A DNA stretch of 64,000 nucleotides from Gilliamella intestini. GTDB lineage: Bacteria; Pseudomonadota; Gammaproteobacteria; Enterobacterales; Orbaceae. This document shows positions 48,692-60,211 of the stretch, piece by piece (position 1 is the stretch's first letter; every line of letters begins with the position of its first letter). The notes under the pieces are model-generated. The model was not told the DNA's origin and did not search any database. It saw only the letters and a program-made list of their open reading frames with translations. The position numbers and the translations under genes are program-made. The DNA is taken from contig NZ_FMBA01000001.1 in NCBI RefSeq assembly GCF_900094935.1, forward strand, positions 54,325-118,324. The letters run 5' to 3'.

Positions 48692-51178
48692 ATGCAATAT
48701 TATATCAATAACCTTAAAAAAGAACTCGAAGATCTTGCCAATTTAAAGCGTGAGCGTGCGCTTATTGGTATGCCATCTGAATTCCAACAGGTATTTTTAT
48801 TACTTCCGGCGCTTTTTCATTATCATACTCCTCAACTACCTGGATATATAGAAGGTCATATACCTTCAGGTATTGCTTGCTATCAATTATCTAATGACGC
48901 AAAAAAACGACTAAAAAAACAATTCAATTTTATTCCACCGACAAACACAACCCAAACCCAAATACTACCACCGGCAATCTCCGCTTTATATTCGATGGGA
49001 AGTACTTGCTCTCTTGGACAATCAGTAAAATCTGATCTTGATATTTGGATATGTATTGAAAACAATTTAACCGATCAACAAAAAGAAGCGTTACAGCAAA
49101 AATGCCGATTAATCGAAAAATGGGCAGCGAATTTGCAAGTCAAATTAACGTTATTTGTGGTCGATGCCGATCGTTTTATCAATCAACATCACGAATGTTT
49201 AATGGGTGAAAACTGTGGAACTGCTCAACATATCTTATTGCTTGAAGAATTTTACCGTTCCGCTAATTTATTAGCAGGGAAATTTTTGTTATGGTTTGCT
49301 GTGCCTTATAACTATACCGTAAATAACGTCACTTATCCCACTTATGAACAGTGCGTTAACGCTATGGTTGATCTTAATTTAATTGAACGAAATGACTGGA
49401 TTGATTTTGGGCCACTAACTGGCTTATCTGCACAAGAGTATTTTGGCGCAAGTCTATGGCAACTTTATAAAAGCATCGATTCCCCCTTTAAAGCAGTACT
49501 TAAAACCCTATTACTAGAAGCGTACTCATGGATTTACCCTAAAAATGATCCGATTGCTTATCAGATGAGAGAGTTTATTCAAAAAGGTCAAAAACATAAA
49601 GGGGATAATCTAGATTCATACTACATGCTATTAGACAGAATCAGTAACTATCTTGTAGAAATTAATGACTATGAACGGCTTGAGCTAATTCGTAACTGTT
49701 TTTATTTAAAAGTGAATGAAAAACTATCAATCCCTACACAATCACCGTCTTGGCGTCGTACTATTTTGAGTAATTTAGTTAAAAATTGGGGCTGGAATGA
49801 GCAACAAATTGCCAAATTAGATGCTTGCCAAACTTGGAAAATAGAACAAGTTCGAGAAATGCATGAAATTCTATTACACACCATGATGAAAGGTTATCGA
49901 AATTTACTCAATTTTGGTCGTCGTAATAATTTAGACTCATTAATTAGTCCTCAAGATCTTGCGATCTTAACACGTAAACTCTATGCTGCTTTTGAAGTAT
50001 TACCAGGCAAAATAACAACATTAAAACTTAATATATCCGACAATTTGCAAGAAGATGCCTTGACGTTTATTCATGTGGCAGAAGATCGCATTAATCGAGC
50101 AGGATGGTATGTTTATAACCAAAAACCTATCCTCAATTCGATTATTAGTCACCAATATTTGGAATACAGCAAATATTTAGTAAAACTGGTTGGTTGGTGT
50201 TATTTTAATGGTTTAATTGCTGATACTACCCAATTTTATTATCGGAATGGTGAAAATCGTAATAACTCAAAAATCAATAAATTGATCGCCGATCTAAAAA
50301 ATTACTTTCCCATCGATGTTCCTGCTGCAACTGAAGAACAGTTATATGGGCCATGTGAAATTCGCCATTTAGCGATCATTTTAAATCTGGAAGATGATCC
50401 AACTACCAACATAAAGATAGATAATGAAGTGGCTAATAGCGTACTTAATTACGGTAAAGATGAACTTAGCTTAGTTGGAACAATTGATCTTCTTTATAGA
50501 AATTCATGGAATGAAATTCGTATGCTTCATTTTAGCGGATCACTGTCCGTGCTTGAAGCGATTAAAGCATTATTAAATCGCATGCACAAAAATGCTGATC
50601 TTCCTAATTCAATTGAAATTTTTTGTTATAGTGAACACTTAAGTTGCGAAATCAAACAACAAATAAAAAAACTTATGGATGAATGTGTTGATTTGCGCTT
50701 AACCACGACTGAAAACAATTCAACACAAGTCAAGCCATTAAGGGTGGGGGGATCTTCTTGGTATCTATTTTTTGAACGATTAGGTGTTTCTAGCCATCAA
50801 TTTGAAAATGCGATCGATTTTTATGGTGCCGTATCAAACAACAAAATACAAGGTAGACCGTTAAATATTTTAGACGAAACCAATGAACTACCCAAAGAAA
50901 TCGACAGCATTGCTTATAGAGGGATCATCCAGTTCATTTTTGAAGATACCGAATCGGGTTTTGATCTTTACATCTTAAATGAACATAATCAGGTTGAAAT
51001 TTACCGTAATTGTAACGGTTCAAAAGAAAATATGGTAAAAGATATCAACGATTTTTATGTTTTATCTGACGATCGTTTTACTTTTACAACGGGCAGTGCT
51101 GTTAATTTTAATCTACCTCAATTTTATCAAATCACATATAATGACTCAGGTGAGCGCAAGATCATATCCGTCAATTAA
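48692..51178 (+). CDS. cyaA: Adenylate cyclase, class I
   Basis: Makes the cAMP that activates CRP. 828 residues (E. coli 848). The catalytic domain has GSTCSLGQSVKSDLDIWIC (about 109-127) with the metal-binding Asp pair. The C-terminal regulatory half, the target of the glucose PTS protein EIIA, is present. The ATG at 48692 has only a weak ribosome site, in line with the poor translation usual for cyaA. Its product connects to the CRP sites at lacZ and the porin. Confidence 0.97.
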   Translation: MQYYINNLKKELEDLANLKRERALIGMPSEFQQVFLLLPALFHYHTPQLPGYIEGHIPSGIACYQLSNDAKKRLKKQFNFIPPTNTTQTQILPPAISALYSMGSTCSLGQSVKSDLDIWICIENNLTDQQKEALQQKCRLIEKWAANLQVKLTLFVVDADRFINQHHECLMGENCGTAQHILLLEEFYRSANLLAGKFLLWFAVPYNYTVNNVTYPTYEQCVNAMVDLNLIERNDWIDFGPLTGLSAQEYFGASLWQLYKSIDSPFKAVLKTLLLEAYSWIYPKNDPIAYQMREFIQKGQKHKGDNLDSYYMLLDRISNYLVEINDYERLELIRNCFYLKVNEKLSIPTQSPSWRRTILSNLVKNWGWNEQQIAKLDACQTWKIEQVREMHEILLHTMMKGYRNLLNFGRRNNLDSLISPQDLAILTRKLYAAFEVLPGKITTLKLNISDNLQEDALTFIHVAEDRINRAGWYVYNQKPILNSIISHQYLEYSKYLVKLVGWCYFNGLIADTTQFYYRNGENRNNSKINKLIADLKNYFPIDVPAATEEQLYGPCEIRHLAIILNLEDDPTTNIKIDNEVANSVLNYGKDELSLVGTIDLLYRNSWNEIRMLHFSGSLSVLEAIKALLNRMHKNADLPNSIEIFCYSEHLSCEIKQQIKKLMDECVDLRLTTTENNSTQVKPLRVGGSSWYLFFERLGVSSHQFENAIDFYGAVSNNKIQGRPLNILDETNELPKEIDSIAYRGIIQFIFEDTESGFDLYILNEHNQVEIYRNCNGSKENMVKDINDFYVLSDDRFTFTTGSAVNFNLPQFYQITYNDSGERKIISVN

Positions 51179-51305
51179 ACGATCAAAATGATCTTATTTA
51201 AATATAATTATGTCAAAAACTTTCAGGAAAGCATGTGTTTTAGTATAAAAAAGATAAAAATTTACAATTAATAAGTAAAATAATTAAATTTCTATTAAAA
51301 TAATG

Positions 51306-51333
51306 GGAACTTTTTTTTAATTTAAGAATCTAA
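51306..51333 (+). promoter_or_regulatory. Sigma-E promoter of rpoE-rseA-rseB
   Basis: GGAACTT (51306-51312) and TCTAA (51329-51333) are separated by 16 bases, the sigma-E consensus arrangement. It lies about 60 bases upstream of the rpoE ATG, so rpoE is probably autoregulated as in E. coli. Confidence 0.85.
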
Positions 51334-51395
51334 CTGTTTGTGTGCACAAATTTGGGCCGATTGACAGTTATTAACATAATAAGGAATGGCCTTTA

Positions 51396-51968
51396 ATGGG
51401 GGAGCAAGTAACAGACCAAGTACTCGTAGATCGCGTTGTCAATGGTGACAAAAACGCATTTAATTTACTTGTGGTTCGTTATCAAAATAAATTAGCTCAT
51501 TTAGTTTCTCGTTATGTATTAGCGTCTGAAGTTCCTGATGTTGTGCAAGAAACTTTTATTAAGGCATATCGTTCATTAAGTCTTTTTAAAGGTGAAAGTG
51601 TTTTTTACACATGGTTGTATCGTATTGCAGTTAATACGGCTAAAAATTACTTAACCTCTCAAGGACGAAGGCCGCCAGCATCAGACATTGACGCTAGCGA
51701 AGCGGAAAGTTATGAAGGTGCCGATTCATTAAGGGATCTTGATAATCCTGAAAATTTAGCACTTTCAGACGAAGTAAAAAAGACCGTATTTGCAACGATT
51801 GAAGCTCTGCCAGATGATTTAAAAACAGCAATTACATTGCGTGAAATTGATGGCTTAAGCTACGAAGAGATCTCTGACATTATGGATACACCCGTTGGAA
51901 CAGTGCGATCACGTATCTTTAGAGCGCGTGAAGCAATAGATGAAAAACTAAAACCATTACTCGGTTAA
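51396..51968 (+). CDS. rpoE: Envelope-stress sigma factor RpoE
   Basis: 190 residues (E. coli 191). Region 2 (about 25-95, NLLVVRYQNKLAHLVSRYVL and DVVQETFIKAYRSL) and region 4 (about 125-185, YEEISDIMDTPVGTVRSRIF) are complete. First gene of rpoE-rseA-rseB, behind a sigma-E promoter. Confidence 0.98.
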   Translation: MGEQVTDQVLVDRVVNGDKNAFNLLVVRYQNKLAHLVSRYVLASEVPDVVQETFIKAYRSLSLFKGESVFYTWLYRIAVNTAKNYLTSQGRRPPASDIDASEAESYEGADSLRDLDNPENLALSDEVKKTVFATIEALPDDLKTAITLREIDGLSYEEISDIMDTPVGTVRSRIFRAREAIDEKLKPLLG

Positions 51969-52016
51969 TGGCTACAAAAAATTGATAAAAGTAGTCATAA
52001 ATTTAAGGTATCTACT

Positions 52017-52577
52017 ATGCAAATTGAACAGAAAGAGCAACTTTCATTACTTATGGATGGCGAATTCACAAACGATCATATTATTGATGAAGTATCGCAT
52101 AATGAAAGTTTACAATCATGCTGGCACCGTTATCATATTGTAAGAGAAGCAATGCGAGGCGAGTTGCATAGTAGCGCATTAACGTTAGATATCTCTAATC
52201 AAATTGCTCAAGCTATTGCAAGTGAAGATTTATACAATAATCTAACAGATCAACCAAATATCAAAACAACCGCACAACTCAAAGCTGAAAACTTAATTTG
52301 GATTCACGTTAAAGACTTTTTTGCTAAAGCCAGCCAAGTTGGGCTTGCTGCATGTGTCACGCTTGGCATTATTGCCGGTGTTCAATATCAGCAAAGCCAA
52401 ACGGATAATGCAAATGGCATCCCTACATTAAACACTGTTCCTGTCGGTGTTAATATTGCGCCAGTAGGTGGAATTCATCAGCAAAATGATCAGCAACAGC
52501 TTGAAGAGCGACAATACGACAAAATCAGATTGCTTGTACAAGATTATGAATTACAAAAAAGATTAAATGCTCACTAA
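52017..52577 (+). CDS. rseA: Anti-sigma-E factor RseA
   Basis: 186 residues (E. coli 216). A cytoplasmic sigma-binding domain (1-70, LSLLMDGEFTNDHIIDEV, then LQSCWHRYHIVREAMRGE), one membrane helix (about 107-124, VGLAACVTLGIIAGVQY) and a short periplasmic part that would bind RseB and be cut by DegS and RseP. The periplasmic region is shorter than in E. coli. Confidence 0.92.
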   Translation: MQIEQKEQLSLLMDGEFTNDHIIDEVSHNESLQSCWHRYHIVREAMRGELHSSALTLDISNQIAQAIASEDLYNNLTDQPNIKTTAQLKAENLIWIHVKDFFAKASQVGLAACVTLGIIAGVQYQQSQTDNANGIPTLNTVPVGVNIAPVGGIHQQNDQQQLEERQYDKIRLLVQDYELQKRLNAH

Positions 52578-52583
52578 TTGGAA

Positions 52584-53567
52584 ATGAAATTACCTTATTA
52601 TTTTGTACCACATTTTATAAAACAGAGTAGAAATTTTATTTTCACTCTGTTTTTTGTGTTTTTTCCAGCATCCATTTACGCTAATGATACTGATGATGCC
52701 TTAACGCTATTAAATAAAATGCATCATGCAGCTCAAACACAAAATTACCATATTCACTTTTTATTTGAAGATAAAGATCAATATGCAACTACATTTGAAT
52801 ATAGCCATTTAGGTGCAGTAAACAAAAATGACATTAATGCCTGCCTACGCTATCTTGAAGGCCCAAATAAAGAGATCATCTTGCATAATGGTGTAACGAG
52901 TTACTTTCAACCTGATAGCCCTTCGTTTTCGATCACAAGCCCACGCATCATCGAGGCTTTTCCTGATGTGATTTATAATAATTTTAATGATCTAAGCGAA
53001 TTTTACGATTTTATTCTATTAGGCAAAGCAAGAACGGCAAATCGCAGTGCACAACAGGTAAAAATCATCGCTAAAGAAAAGGATCGTTATAGCTACCTGA
53101 TCTGGATTGATGATCAAACCTATTTGCCGATCAGAGTTGATTTATTAGATCAAAATAACAACATTATTAATCAGATAAAAGTAATCCAATTAGATGAAGA
53201 TTTTGATAAGAAAAAACAGCTAGATTATATCAACAATCGAACCTATCCTGTTTTATTATCGATCGAAAAGCAAGATAGTGCGTTTGATCAATGGCGATTA
53301 GCGTGGTTACCTAAAGGGTTTAAGGAAATAGCTGCTTATAATTTGAATTTTTACAACTCTGATATTGCAACTAAATTGTTTTCAGATGGTGTATTTTCAT
53401 TTACAGTTAATATTTCTTCTGAACAAGCTAAACAATCACATCAAATTATCCAACAAGGTGGACGCACTATTTATTCAACTAACTTGGGACACAAAAATAT
53501 TATCATCATTGGTAATTTACCGCATACCACGCTTGAACGTATAGCACAAAATATTATCCAGAAATAA
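52584..53567 (+). CDS. rseB: Sigma-E regulator RseB
   Basis: 327 residues. A signal peptide (IFTLFFVFFPASIYA) is followed by the two-domain periplasmic RseB fold: a LolA-like domain (about 32-200) and a smaller C-terminal domain. It binds RseA and senses mislocalised lipoproteins and LPS. The ATG at 52584 or an in-frame TTG 6 bases upstream could start it. No rseC follows; lepA is next. Confidence 0.92.
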   Translation: MKLPYYFVPHFIKQSRNFIFTLFFVFFPASIYANDTDDALTLLNKMHHAAQTQNYHIHFLFEDKDQYATTFEYSHLGAVNKNDINACLRYLEGPNKEIILHNGVTSYFQPDSPSFSITSPRIIEAFPDVIYNNFNDLSEFYDFILLGKARTANRSAQQVKIIAKEKDRYSYLIWIDDQTYLPIRVDLLDQNNNIINQIKVIQLDEDFDKKKQLDYINNRTYPVLLSIEKQDSAFDQWRLAWLPKGFKEIAAYNLNFYNSDIATKLFSDGVFSFTVNISSEQAKQSHQIIQQGGRTIYSTNLGHKNIIIIGNLPHTTLERIAQNIIQK

Positions 53568-53721
53568 GTGCAAACTTCTCGATAACGCTATGCTTAGCAG
53601 TGATAAATGTGTAAAATGTTTCCTTTATGACTATGTACTTATTAGCAATGTTGGTAATAACCAAAGGCATTTTAGATAGTTAACCATTAATAACCAAGAT
53701 ACTCATTATAATATTATTAAT

Positions 53722-55518
53722 ATGAATAAAAATATCCGCAATTTTTCGATTATTGCCCATATTGACCATGGTAAATCAACGCTTTCAGACCGCATAATTC
53801 AAATTTGTGGTGGACTTTCAGATCGTGAAATGGAAGCCCAAGTGCTCGACTCAATGGATCTTGAGCGTGAGCGAGGTATCACCATCAAAGCACAAAGTGT
53901 TACGCTTGATTATCATGCTAAAAATGGCGAAACCTATCAGCTCAATTTTATCGACACACCAGGTCATGTTGACTTTTCGTATGAAGTCTCGCGCTCGCTT
54001 GCCGCTTGTGAAGGCGCATTATTAGTTGTCGATGCAGGGCAAGGCGTTGAAGCACAAACACTAGCAAACTGCTATACCGCTTTAGACATGGATCTTGAAG
54101 TTGTACCAGTTCTAAACAAAATTGATTTACCCGCAGCTGAACCAGAGCGCGTTGCGGCCGAAATCGAAGACATTGTCGGCATTGATGCAAGTAATGCTGT
54201 TCGCTGTTCAGCTAAAACAGGCGTTGGCGTGACTGATGTTCTTGAACAACTTGTCAACGACATTCCACCACCAGAAGGCGACTCAAATGCGCCATTACAA
54301 GCACTTATTATTGATTCATGGTTTGATAATTACTTAGGTGTAGTTTCATTAATTCGCATAAAAAATGGTGAATTAAACAAAGGTGACAAAATTAAAGTTA
54401 TGAGTACAGGTATGACATACAACGTTGATCGACTTGGTATATTTACGCCTAAACAAGTTGATAAACAATGCCTGCATTGTGGTGAAGTGGGTTGGGTTGT
54501 TTGTGCTATCAAAGATATCTTAGGTGCGCCAGTAGGGGATACTTTAACTTTAGCAAAAGCGCCTGCACAAAATCCATTACCTGGTTTCAAAAAGGTCAAA
54601 CCACAAGTTTATGCTGGATTATTCCCAACCAGCTCTGACGATTATGAAGCTTTTCGTGATGCGCTTGGCAAATTAAGTTTAAACGATGCCTCGTTATTTT
54701 ATGAACCTGAAAATTCAGGGGCATTAGGATTTGGATTCCGCTGTGGTTTTCTTGGTTTATTGCATATGGAAATTATCCAAGAGCGTTTAGAGCGTGAATA
54801 CAACCTCGATCTTATAACTACTGCACCAACGGTTGTTTATGAAGTGCTAACCACATCCAATGACATTATTTATGTTGATAGCCCTGCTAAGTTACCAGCA
54901 GTAAATAACATTCAAGAATTACGCGAACCAATAGCAGAATGTAACATATTAGTTCCGCAAACTTATTTAGGCAACGTCATCACACTCTGTGTTGAAAAAC
55001 GTGGTGTGCAAACCAACATGGTTTATCATGGAAACCAAGTAGCCTTAACATACGAAATACCAATGACCGAAGTCGTATTAGACTTTTTTGACAAACTAAA
55101 ATCAACTTCGCGCGGGTATGCCTCATTAGACTACAGCTTTAAACGATTCCAAGCTGCCGACATGGTAAGATTGGATGTATTAATTAACGGTGAACGTGTT
55201 GACGCATTAGCTTTAATTACCCACAAAGACAACGCACCATATCGTGGACGGGAATTAGTTGAAAAAATGAAAGATCTTATTCCTCGTCAACTGTTTGATA
55301 TTGCTATACAAGCGGCTATTGGCAATCATGTTATAGCTCGATCAACCGTAAAACAACTACGCAAAAACGTATTAGCCAAATGTTATGGGGGTGACGTAAG
55401 TCGTAAAAAGAAACTTTTACAGAAGCAAAAAGAAGGTAAAAAACGTATGAAACAAGTTGGTAATGTTGAATTACCACAAGAAGCATTTTTAGCGATTTTG
55501 CATGTAGGAAAAGATTAA
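53722..55518 (+). CDS. lepA: Elongation factor 4 (LepA)
   Basis: Ribosome-associated GTPase. 598 residues (E. coli 599). G1 is in AHIDHGKS (about 12-19), G3 is DTPGHVDF (about 77-84) and G4 is NKID. The unique C-terminal domain includes [20 protein letters not shown] near the end. Start of the lepA-lepB-rnc-era cluster. Confidence 0.98.
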   Translation: MNKNIRNFSIIAHIDHGKSTLSDRIIQICGGLSDREMEAQVLDSMDLERERGITIKAQSVTLDYHAKNGETYQLNFIDTPGHVDFSYEVSRSLAACEGALLVVDAGQGVEAQTLANCYTALDMDLEVVPVLNKIDLPAAEPERVAAEIEDIVGIDASNAVRCSAKTGVGVTDVLEQLVNDIPPPEGDSNAPLQALIIDSWFDNYLGVVSLIRIKNGELNKGDKIKVMSTGMTYNVDRLGIFTPKQVDKQCLHCGEVGWVVCAIKDILGAPVGDTLTLAKAPAQNPLPGFKKVKPQVYAGLFPTSSDDYEAFRDALGKLSLNDASLFYEPENSGALGFGFRCGFLGLLHMEIIQERLEREYNLDLITTAPTVVYEVLTTSNDIIYVDSPAKLPAVNNIQELREPIAECNILVPQTYLGNVITLCVEKRGVQTNMVYHGNQVALTYEIPMTEVVLDFFDKLKSTSRGYASLDYSFKRFQAADMVRLDVLINGERVDALALITHKDNAPYRGRELVEKMKDLIPRQLFDIAIQAAIGNHVIARSTVKQLRKNVLAKCYGGDVSRKKKLLQKQKEGKKRMKQVGNVELPQEAFLAILHVGKD

Positions 55519-55566
55519 CTAATTAAAAACAAATCAATAAAAAGATTTATTTAAAGAGGAAACAAA

Positions 55567-56568
55567 ATGGCTGGAACATTTGCCATCATATTAGCAACAG
55601 CAACACTCATTACTGGGATCTTTTGGTTTTTAGAAAAATTTAAATGGAAACCAGCAAGACAGCGTAAAGTAGAAGAAATCCGCACCCAAAGCAATGGCGA
55701 GGTTGACGGAAAGATTCTTGCCGAAGTGGGTAAACCCAAAGGATGGGTTGAAAATTTGGCATCGTTTTTCCCTGTTTTATTTGTCGTATTTGTCATTCGT
55801 TCGTTCATATATGAACCGTTTCAAATCCCATCTGGTTCAATGATGCAAACGTTACTAATTGGCGATTTTATTGCGGTTGAAAAATACGCTTATGGCTTGC
55901 GTGATCCTATTACTAACACTGTCATCATCCCAACAGGGCGCCCTAAACGTGGTGATGTAGCAGTGTTTAAACATCCAAATGTTCCACAAATGGATCTGAT
56001 TAAACGTGTGGTTGGTTTACCTGGTGACAAAGTCGTCTATCTGGTTAAAGAAAAGAAAATTGTAATTTATCCAGCGTGCCAAACAACGGATACTGATTGT
56101 AAAGGCCAGCAATCACAGCCACTTGACTTGCATTACAGCGAACCAAAAACAAGCAACTGGAAAGAGGTTCATGAGCAATTTAAAACTTCGCCAAGCTTTT
56201 ACACCTTACAGCAATATGCTGATAAAGGTATTATTGACTCAGATAGTGTTGTAACATTGAATATGAACATTCAACAAGAAACGTTAGGTGACAAACCGCA
56301 CGACATTTTGATTACACAAGGATCGCAAGAGGATCCAAATTATTATTACCGCCAAAAAGATCAACCAACAGCCACTTGGGTGGTACCACAAGGTCACTAC
56401 TTTATGATGGGTGACAACCGTGACAACAGCGGTGACAGTCGATACTTTGGTTTTGTACCTGAAGGTAACTTTGTGGGGAAAGCAACTGCGATTTGGATCA
56501 GCTTTGAAAAACAACCAGACGAATGGCCAACAGGGATTCGCTTTAGTCGTATTGGTGGGATACATTAA
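55567..56568 (+). CDS. lepB: Signal peptidase I LepB
   Basis: Cleaves signal peptides on the periplasmic side. 333 residues (E. coli 324). Two N-terminal membrane helices (about 3-22 and 62-78), the catalytic serine in [10 protein letters not shown] (about 95), the catalytic lysine in [13 protein letters not shown] (about 149) and box [15 protein letters not shown] (about 280). AGAGGA precedes the start. Confidence 0.98.
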   Translation: MAGTFAIILATATLITGIFWFLEKFKWKPARQRKVEEIRTQSNGEVDGKILAEVGKPKGWVENLASFFPVLFVVFVIRSFIYEPFQIPSGSMMQTLLIGDFIAVEKYAYGLRDPITNTVIIPTGRPKRGDVAVFKHPNVPQMDLIKRVVGLPGDKVVYLVKEKKIVIYPACQTTDTDCKGQQSQPLDLHYSEPKTSNWKEVHEQFKTSPSFYTLQQYADKGIIDSDSVVTLNMNIQQETLGDKPHDILITQGSQEDPNYYYRQKDQPTATWVVPQGHYFMMGDNRDNSGDSRYFGFVPEGNFVGKATAIWISFEKQPDEWPTGIRFSRIGGIH

Positions 56569-56579
56569 AAATTATAGTT

Positions 56580-57254
56580 ATGAAAAAATTTAGTCAAATT
56601 CAACAATCGATCGGCTATCAGTTTCAAGATCTATCACTACTTGAATTAGCGCTCACTCACCGAAGCGCGAATAAAAAGCATAACGAACGTTTAGAGTTCC
56701 TCGGGGATTCAATCTTAAGTTTTGTTATTGCTGATGAGCTATATCACCGTTTTTTCAAACAAGATGAAGGTGATCTAAGCCAAATGCGAGCCACGCTTGT
56801 TTGTGGTCAAACACTTGCCGAAATAGGCAAAGATTTTAAATTGGGCGATCACCTTATTTTGGGACAAGGCGAGCTAAAAAGTGGTGGGTTTCGTCGGGAA
56901 TCGATTATTTCTGATGCCGTTGAAGCCATTATTGGCGCCATTTACTTAGATAGCAACATCGACACAATTCGTCAATTAATTTTATCGTGGTACCAAACTC
57001 GCTTAACCCAAATTCAACCCGGCATAAAACAAAAAGATGCCAAAACAAAATTACAAGAATATTTACAAGGGACTCATCGACCACGCCCATGTTATCTTAT
57101 TGTTGAAATCACTGGTGATAATCACGAACAAGAATTCTTAATTCAGTGCAAAATCGACAATGACGACCGCGAATATTTAGGTCGTGGTTTAAGTCGCCGA
57201 AAAGCAGAACAAATAGCAGCACAAGAAGCACTCAACCAACTAGGTATAAAATGA
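56580..57254 (+). CDS. rnc: Ribonuclease III
   Basis: 224 residues (E. coli 226). The RNase III signature [20 protein letters not shown] (about 37-56) carries catalytic Glu and Asp; the double-stranded RNA-binding domain covers about 152-222. It starts 11 bases after lepB and overlaps era by 4 bases (ATGA). Confidence 0.98.
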   Translation: MKKFSQIQQSIGYQFQDLSLLELALTHRSANKKHNERLEFLGDSILSFVIADELYHRFFKQDEGDLSQMRATLVCGQTLAEIGKDFKLGDHLILGQGELKSGGFRRESIISDAVEAIIGAIYLDSNIDTIRQLILSWYQTRLTQIQPGIKQKDAKTKLQEYLQGTHRPRPCYLIVEITGDNHEQEFLIQCKIDNDDREYLGRGLSRRKAEQIAAQEALNQLGIK

Positions 57255-58156
57255 CAGAAACAACACAACATTGTGGATTTGTCGCCATTGTGGGGCGACC
57301 AAATGTAGGTAAATCAACGCTATTAAACCAATTGCTTGGTCAAAAGATTTCCATTACCTCGCGCAAAGCGCAAACAACAAGGCACCGTATTATCGGTATT
57401 GACACGCAAAATAACGACCAAATTATCTATATCGACACTCCTGGGCTGCACATTGAAGAAAAAAGAGCCATCAATCGCCTAATGAACCGAGCGGCAAGTA
57501 GCTCAATTGGGGATGTTGAACTTGTGATTTTTGTTGTTGAAGGGACTCATTGGAATGACGATGATGAAATGGTTGCCAACAAACTCAAAAACTGCAAATG
57601 TCCAGTATTATTAGTCATTAATAAAATCGATAACGTCACTGACAAAACACAACTATTACCTCATATTCAAGCAATCAGCCAAAAAGTTAACTTCCTTGAT
57701 GTGGTGCCAATCAGCGCCGAAAAAGGTGAAGGCGTTGATATCATCAAAGATATCGTCAAAAAACACTTACCAGAAGGCGAACACCATTTCCCTGAAGATT
57801 ACATTACCGACCGTTCACAACGCTTTATGGCATCAGAAATTATCCGTGAAAAACTTATGCGTTTTTTAGGTGATGAATTACCTTATTCAGTAACGGTTGA
57901 AATTGAACAATTTAAAGTTGACGAACGTAATGGAATGTACCGCATTAACGGACTAATCTTAGTTGAGCGTGACGGACAAAAGAAAATGGTCATTGGTAAC
58001 AAAGGCGAAAAAATTAAAAAAATTGGTATTGAAGCGCGTAAAGACATGCAATCATTTTTTGACAACAAAGTCCATCTAGAACTTTGGGTCAAAGTCAAAG
58101 CGGGCTGGGCAGATGATGAACGAGCGTTAAGAAGTTTAGGCTATAGCGATGATTAA
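57251..58156 (+). CDS. era: Ribosome-assembly GTPase Era
   Basis: 301 residues, identical in length to E. coli Era. G1 GRPNVGKS (about 14-21), G3 DTPG, G4 NKID and the C-terminal KH domain with [13 protein letters not shown] (about 246-258). It binds 16S rRNA near the 3' end. The usual following gene recO is absent; a terminator and then purH come next. Confidence 0.98.
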   Translation: MTETTQHCGFVAIVGRPNVGKSTLLNQLLGQKISITSRKAQTTRHRIIGIDTQNNDQIIYIDTPGLHIEEKRAINRLMNRAASSSIGDVELVIFVVEGTHWNDDDEMVANKLKNCKCPVLLVINKIDNVTDKTQLLPHIQAISQKVNFLDVVPISAEKGEGVDIIKDIVKKHLPEGEHHFPEDYITDRSQRFMASEIIREKLMRFLGDELPYSVTVEIEQFKVDERNGMYRINGLILVERDGQKKMVIGNKGEKIKKIGIEARKDMQSFFDNKVHLELWVKVKAGWADDERALRSLGYSDD

Positions 58157-58183
58157 CGAACTCGCTAGATTTTTAAAGTTATC

Positions 58184-58211
58184 AATCAGGCATATTTATG
58201 CCTGATTTTTT
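58184..58211 (+). terminator. Intrinsic terminator after era
   Basis: AATCAGGCATA and TATGCCTGATT form an 11-bp stem around TT, running into six T residues. It closes the lepA-lepB-rnc-era operon 28 bases after era. Confidence 0.88.
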
Positions 58212-58522
58212 ACCTAATTTTAAGAAATAATTAAATCAAATCTTCATTAAATTTAATAAAAATTTTTGTTTTTTTATTAAAAACACTTCAGGAAAGTTAT
58301 TTATTTTATTAAAGTTTTTTATTGAGGATATGGCTTACTAGGAAGCTTTCCAAAACTTTTCAACAAAATTAATTCTAATATTAACAATATATATACCAAA
58401 TTAACCCTAATTTTGACAACTCTCTATTCACTTTATTAACAAGTTAATACTAAACATCTTCCCTTAATTTATATATAATGCGACTTAATAATTTGATTTT
58501 TATATTAACTTCGGAGCCATTT
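58212..58522. other. AT-rich upstream region of purH
   Basis: 311 very AT-rich bases with T- and A-runs. It should contain the purH promoter. No PurR-box-like sequence (ACGCAAACGTTTGCGT type) is apparent. Confidence 0.45.
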
Positions 58523-60115
58523 ATGCAGCAGTTTCGACCCATTCGCCGTGCTTTACTTAGTGTGTCCGACAAAACTGGCATTTTAGAGTTCGCCAAAGCC
58601 CTATCAGAACGAAATGTAGAACTCCTTTCAACAGGGGGAACCGCAAAGCTACTTATGGACAACCAAATACCCGTAACCGAAGTATCCGACTATACTGGTT
58701 TTCCTGAAATGATGGATGGGCGAGTCAAAACACTACACCCCAAAATTCATGGTGCTATTTTAGGTAGACGAGGTATTGATGATGACATTATGCAACAACA
58801 CCAAATTGCACCGATTGATATGGTGGTTGTCAATCTTTATCCATTTGCTAAAACGGTTGCTAAACCAAATTGCACATTAGAAGACGCCATTGAAAATATC
58901 GATATTGGCGGTCCAACCATGGTGCGCTCTGCTGCTAAAAATCATAAAGATGTTGCCATTGTGGTTGATTGTAGTGATTATCAACATATCATTGATATGA
59001 TGGATAATAACCAAAACGCCCTTTCTTTTGAATATCGTTTCAATCTTGCCATTAAAGCCTTTGAACACACCGCCAAATATGATGGCATGATCGCCAACTA
59101 TTTTGGGCAACAAGTACCACCGTATATGGGCGAAACCGACAAACCAGCAGGACAATTTCCACGCACATTAAATCTTCAATTTATAAAAAAACAGAACATG
59201 CGCTATGGCGAAAACAGCCACCAACAAGCGGCTTTTTATATTGAAGAAGGCGCTAACGAAGCATCGATTGCAACGGCAAAGCAACTGCAAGGTAAAGCAC
59301 TATCTTATAACAACATTGCCGACACCGATGCAGCGCTTGAATGTGTCAAATCATTTGAACAGCCTGCTTGTGTCATTGTCAAACACGCCAACCCTTGTGG
59401 TGTTGCGGTTAGCGACAATATCCTAAACGCCTATTTAAATGCCTATAAAACCGATCCCACATCGGCCTTTGGTGGCATTATTGCCTTTAACCGCCCATTA
59501 GATGCGGCAACGGCTCAAACGATTGTTCAACAACAATTTGTTGAAGTTATCATTGCTCCAATTGTCAATCAAGACGCATTAGCCATTATTGAAGCGAAAA
59601 AAAATGTACGAGTACTAGAATGTGGCCAATGGTCAACCTCTACAACAGCCAGTCTAGACTTTAAGCGTGTTAATGGCGGTTTATTAGTGCAAGATCGTGA
59701 TTTAGGCATGGTATCGCCAAACGAGCTTACGGTCGTCACCAAACGCAAACCAACAGAGCAAGAACTGTCTGATGCTTTATTTTGTTGGAAAGTGGCCAAA
59801 TTTGTTAAATCCAATGCCATCGTTTATGCCAAAAACAACATGACAATTGGTATTGGCGCAGGACAGATGAGTCGAGTTTATTCCGCCAAAATCGCTGGAA
59901 TCAAAGCGCAAGACGAAAATCTAGAAGTTGCAGGTTCTGTTGTTGCTTCAGATGCGTTTTTCCCGTTTCGAGACGGGGTTGATGCAGCAGCAGCAGCGGG
60001 GGTAACGTGTGTAATTCAGCCCGGTGGCTCGATTCGTGATGACGAAGTGATCCAAGCGGCAAATGAACACAATATTGCAATGATATTTACAGATATGCGT
60101 CATTTTAGGCATTAA
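58523..60115 (+). CDS. purH: Bifunctional AICAR transformylase/IMP cyclohydrolase PurH
   Basis: Catalyses the last two steps of IMP synthesis. 530 residues (E. coli 529). The N-terminal cyclohydrolase domain (1-200) starts [20 protein letters not shown]; the C-terminal transformylase has [10 protein letters not shown] (about 282) and ends [20 protein letters not shown]. The start at 58523 has GGAG upstream. purD follows after 96 bases. Confidence 0.98.
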   Translation: MQQFRPIRRALLSVSDKTGILEFAKALSERNVELLSTGGTAKLLMDNQIPVTEVSDYTGFPEMMDGRVKTLHPKIHGAILGRRGIDDDIMQQHQIAPIDMVVVNLYPFAKTVAKPNCTLEDAIENIDIGGPTMVRSAAKNHKDVAIVVDCSDYQHIIDMMDNNQNALSFEYRFNLAIKAFEHTAKYDGMIANYFGQQVPPYMGETDKPAGQFPRTLNLQFIKKQNMRYGENSHQQAAFYIEEGANEASIATAKQLQGKALSYNNIADTDAALECVKSFEQPACVIVKHANPCGVAVSDNILNAYLNAYKTDPTSAFGGIIAFNRPLDAATAQTIVQQQFVEVIIAPIVNQDALAIIEAKKNVRVLECGQWSTSTTASLDFKRVNGGLLVQDRDLGMVSPNELTVVTKRKPTEQELSDALFCWKVAKFVKSNAIVYAKNNMTIGIGAGQMSRVYSAKIAGIKAQDENLEVAGSVVASDAFFPFRDGVDAAAAAGVTCVIQPGGSIRDDEVIQAANEHNIAMIFTDMRHFRH

Positions 60116-60211
60116 TTTTGATATGAATAATATGGCAATTTTGCTTATTATTAAAAATAAATTAGCTATATTTATCTTTTTATTAAAAAAGACATCGTTA
60201 AAGGATCTTTT

